64,000 nucleotides of DNA, taken from the NCBI GenBank assembly GCA_016124495.1, contig WGNP01000013.1:62001-126000 (forward strand), given 5' to 3'. The DNA comes from Hyphomonas sp. GTDB lineage: Bacteria > Pseudomonadota > Alphaproteobacteria > Caulobacterales > Hyphomonadaceae. Shown in pieces: positions 62,549 to 64,000 of this stretch. Made by a program: the position numbers and the translations under genes. The notes below the pieces were generated by a model. The model was not told the origin of the DNA. It ran no database searches and worked only from the letters and a program-made list of their open reading frames with translations. The first letter of the stretch is position 1; the number at the start of each line of letters is the position of its first letter.

Positions 62549-63280
62549 TCAGAAGGCCTCCAGCTCACGCGAGCGCAAGCGCGCGATGCGCCGCTCGCGG
62601 ATTTCCGTCCGCATGCGGGTCATTACCAGACCGCCGAACAGCAGCGAGTGGCCGATGGCGCTCACCAGCAGGGGCGTCAGGTACACAGCGGCCATCTTCG
62701 GGCCGTCCGCGGTGATCACACTGGCGTCCTGGTGGAGCGAGGTGAACAGGTCAACTGAGAACTTGATCAGCGGGATGTTGATGGCGCCGACCATGGCGAG
62801 GATCGCGCCGGCGCGGGCCGCCTTCTGGCGGGTGTCCATCGCGGCGCGCAGCGCCATGTATCCGAGAAAGAGGAAAAACAGGAACAGAACGGACATCATC
62901 CGCGCATCATCCCATTGCCACCAGGTGCCCCAGGTCGGTTTGCCCCAGATTGACCCGGTCGAGAGGCAAATTGCTGTCCACACCGCGCCGATCGGGGCGA
63001 TGGCCTTGGCCGCGATGTCGGCGAGTTCATGGCGCCAGACAAACCAGACGAAGCTGGCGATCGCCAAGGCTGAGTAACTCGCCATCGCGAGCCAGGCGGC
63101 TGGCACGTGAACGAACATCACGCGCATGATGTCGCCGCCCTGATATTCGTCCTTTGGCACAATCCAGAGCCCCTGCCACAGGCCATAGGCGATACAGGCC
63201 GCGCCAAGCGAATAGAAAGCCGGCGCCAGCCAGTCCGACAGGCGCAGGAACTTGTGGGGGTTGGCGAAGTAGGACCACAT
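62549..63280 (-). CDS. ccmC: Haem transporter CcmC
   Basis: A 243-residue membrane protein with six hydrophobic segments. The WGKPTWGTWWQWDDARM block is the tryptophan-rich haem-handling motif, preceded by a VPAAWLAM histidine region (FVHVPAAWLAMASY) and followed by LFLFFLFLGYMALR. It moves haem to CcmE for cytochrome c maturation. The ATG at 63280 is used; a GTG at 63283 adds one residue. It is followed by ccmD and ccmG. Confidence 0.95.
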   Translation of the reverse strand: MWSYFANPHKFLRLSDWLAPAFYSLGAACIAYGLWQGLWIVPKDEYQGGDIMRVMFVHVPAAWLAMASYSALAIASFVWFVWRHELADIAAKAIAPIGAVWTAICLSTGSIWGKPTWGTWWQWDDARMMSVLFLFFLFLGYMALRAAMDTRQKAARAGAILAMVGAINIPLIKFSVDLFTSLHQDASVITADGPKMAAVYLTPLLVSAIGHSLLFGGLVMTRMRTEIRERRIARLRSRELEAF

Positions 63281-63301
63281 CACACCTGACCTAGCGCTCC
63301 C

Positions 63302-63967
63302 TCAGTCTGCCGCCAAGCGGAGCGCTGCCGCCATCGCATAGGGCGCAACAGCGCAGGCGAAGAGAGTGGACGCAGCCAGGAACAGGGGCGCGCCGGCCGA
63401 CCCCGGCCCGCCCGACATCGCGAGGGCGCCAAAAATCGCGGTCGGGACATACAAGGGCAGCGCGATCAGCGAGATCAGCAGCCCGCCCCGGCGCACGGTG
63501 GCCGAGAGCGCCGCACCGACCCCGCCCCAGAAGAAAAAGGCAAGGCTGCCGAGGGCGTAGAGGCCCGCATTGACCAGCAAGTCCGGGCTCGCCTCGGCCT
63601 GGAACATCAGCGCGAGCAGCGGAGAGAAGAGGGCGAGGGGCAGGCCCGCCGACAGCCAGTGCGCTATCGTTTTGGCCGCGGCGATGGCTGAAACCGGCGC
63701 GCCCGTCTGCAGCCAGAGGTCCAGCGTGCCGTCTTCGGCGTCGGACTGGAAGATACGCTCAAGCGTCACAAGGCTGGCGAGCGCGAGGGCAACCCAGATG
63801 ATCCCGGGCCCCACGGCCTTGAGCGTTTCAACGTCGCTCCCGATGCCGAGAGGCACCAGTACGGCCGCGCCACCGAGAAAGCCGAGCGGAAGCAGCGCGC
63901 CTGCACCGCCCGCCCAGGCTTCGCCGAGGGACTGTCGGAAAGCCGCAAGGATAGGCGCCGCGCTCAA
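63302..63967 (-). CDS. ccmB: Haem exporter permease CcmB
   Basis: A 221-residue membrane protein with six hydrophobic segments. LESIFQSDAEDGTLDLW-like stretch (here LERIFQSDAEDGTLDLWLQTG), followed by GLPLALFSPLLALMF and VRRGGLLISLIALPLYVPTAIFG, is the CcmB signature. Its start codon is TTG (63967-63965), overlapping the upstream stop as TTGA, so it is probably coupled to ccmA. Confidence 0.92.
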   Translation of the reverse strand: MSAAPILAAFRQSLGEAWAGGAGALLPLGFLGGAAVLVPLGIGSDVETLKAVGPGIIWVALALASLVTLERIFQSDAEDGTLDLWLQTGAPVSAIAAAKTIAHWLSAGLPLALFSPLLALMFQAEASPDLLVNAGLYALGSLAFFFWGGVGAALSATVRRGGLLISLIALPLYVPTAIFGALAMSGGPGSAGAPLFLAASTLFACAVAPYAMAAALRLAAD

Positions 63968-63999
63968 AGCGTCAGGTCTCCGCTCGCTGCAAAGCCGGC
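63964..63999 (-). CDS. ccmA: C-terminal end of CcmA (haem exporter ATPase), truncated by the window
   Basis: Only about 11 codons and the TGA are visible (end of the frame reads AGFAASGDLTL then stop). The stop overlaps the ccmB start by TTGA. The identity is inferred from gene order, since ccmA normally precedes ccmB; the fragment alone would not identify it. Confidence 0.5.
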   Translation of the reverse strand, partial: AGFAASGDLTL

Positions 64000-64000
64000 C

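Overview
The window looks like a core chromosomal segment of an alphaproteobacterium of the Caulobacterales, most like the Hyphomonadaceae (Hyphomonas/Henriciella type). The evidence is high GC, Caulobacter-style gene order (ppsR/hemE around a putative origin; rho-mnmE-mnmG-rsmG-parA-parB-holA-lptE-leuS; dapF-mtaB-ftsY-yciB-ccm), alphaproteobacterial families (TrcR/DUF1013, NtrZ-like, DUF3576) and perfect CtrA boxes (TTAA-N7-TTAA) with clustered CcrM sites (GANTC). The genus is inference. No rRNA, tRNA, CRISPR array, IS element or prophage was recognised.

Region 1-9.8 kb: the end of a quinone oxidoreductase, a lipoprotein, trcR and asd on the plus strand; then a minus-strand block smr-mltA-tim44 and the tightly coupled dnaQ-coaE-aroE-maf-ppsR cluster, with secB on the plus strand between them. 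Region 9825-10169 is the only gene-free stretch over 300 bases and is the best candidate for the chromosomal replication origin. To its right run hemE-hemH-hemJ (late haem synthesis), rho, mnmE-mnmG-rsmG and parA-parB, with two perfect 16-bp parS sites inside mnmG and rsmG. The convergent holA-lptE-leuS-DUF3576 block follows. Replication origin, centromere, segregation proteins and two DNA polymerase III subunits thus sit within about 15 kb.

Region 24-41 kb holds envelope and housekeeping genes: a porin-like protein, an NtrZ-like periplasmic regulator, a thiamine-phosphate-synthase-like protein, YggS, an L,D-transpeptidase with an apparent CTG start, a CenR-like response regulator, exonuclease III, LolA, a thioredoxin-TPR protein, a Lon-N-domain protein, Trm112, DUF971, a UbiH-type hydroxylase, an ammonium transporter, FtsK and an aldo/keto reductase.

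Region 41-52 kb is the most variable: a TPR-sulfotransferase, a TonB-dependent receptor, an amidohydrolase, transporters, a serine hydrolase, a GNAT enzyme, and a CoA-ester lyase close to a mesaconyl-CoA hydratase, which suggests ethylmalonyl-CoA-type metabolism. Region 52-64 kb returns to core genes: dapF, mtaB, ftsY, a small XRE regulator/membrane-protein pair with an unusually clear operator-promoter, a D-aminoacylase-type enzyme, yciB, a MarR protein with a histone-H1-like tail, and a ccm cytochrome c maturation cluster running off the right end.

I did not find a clearly new multi-gene system. The most interesting signals are non-coding: the candidate origin, the parS pair, the CtrA box on the mnmG start codon, and the triple dyad controlling the XRE pair.
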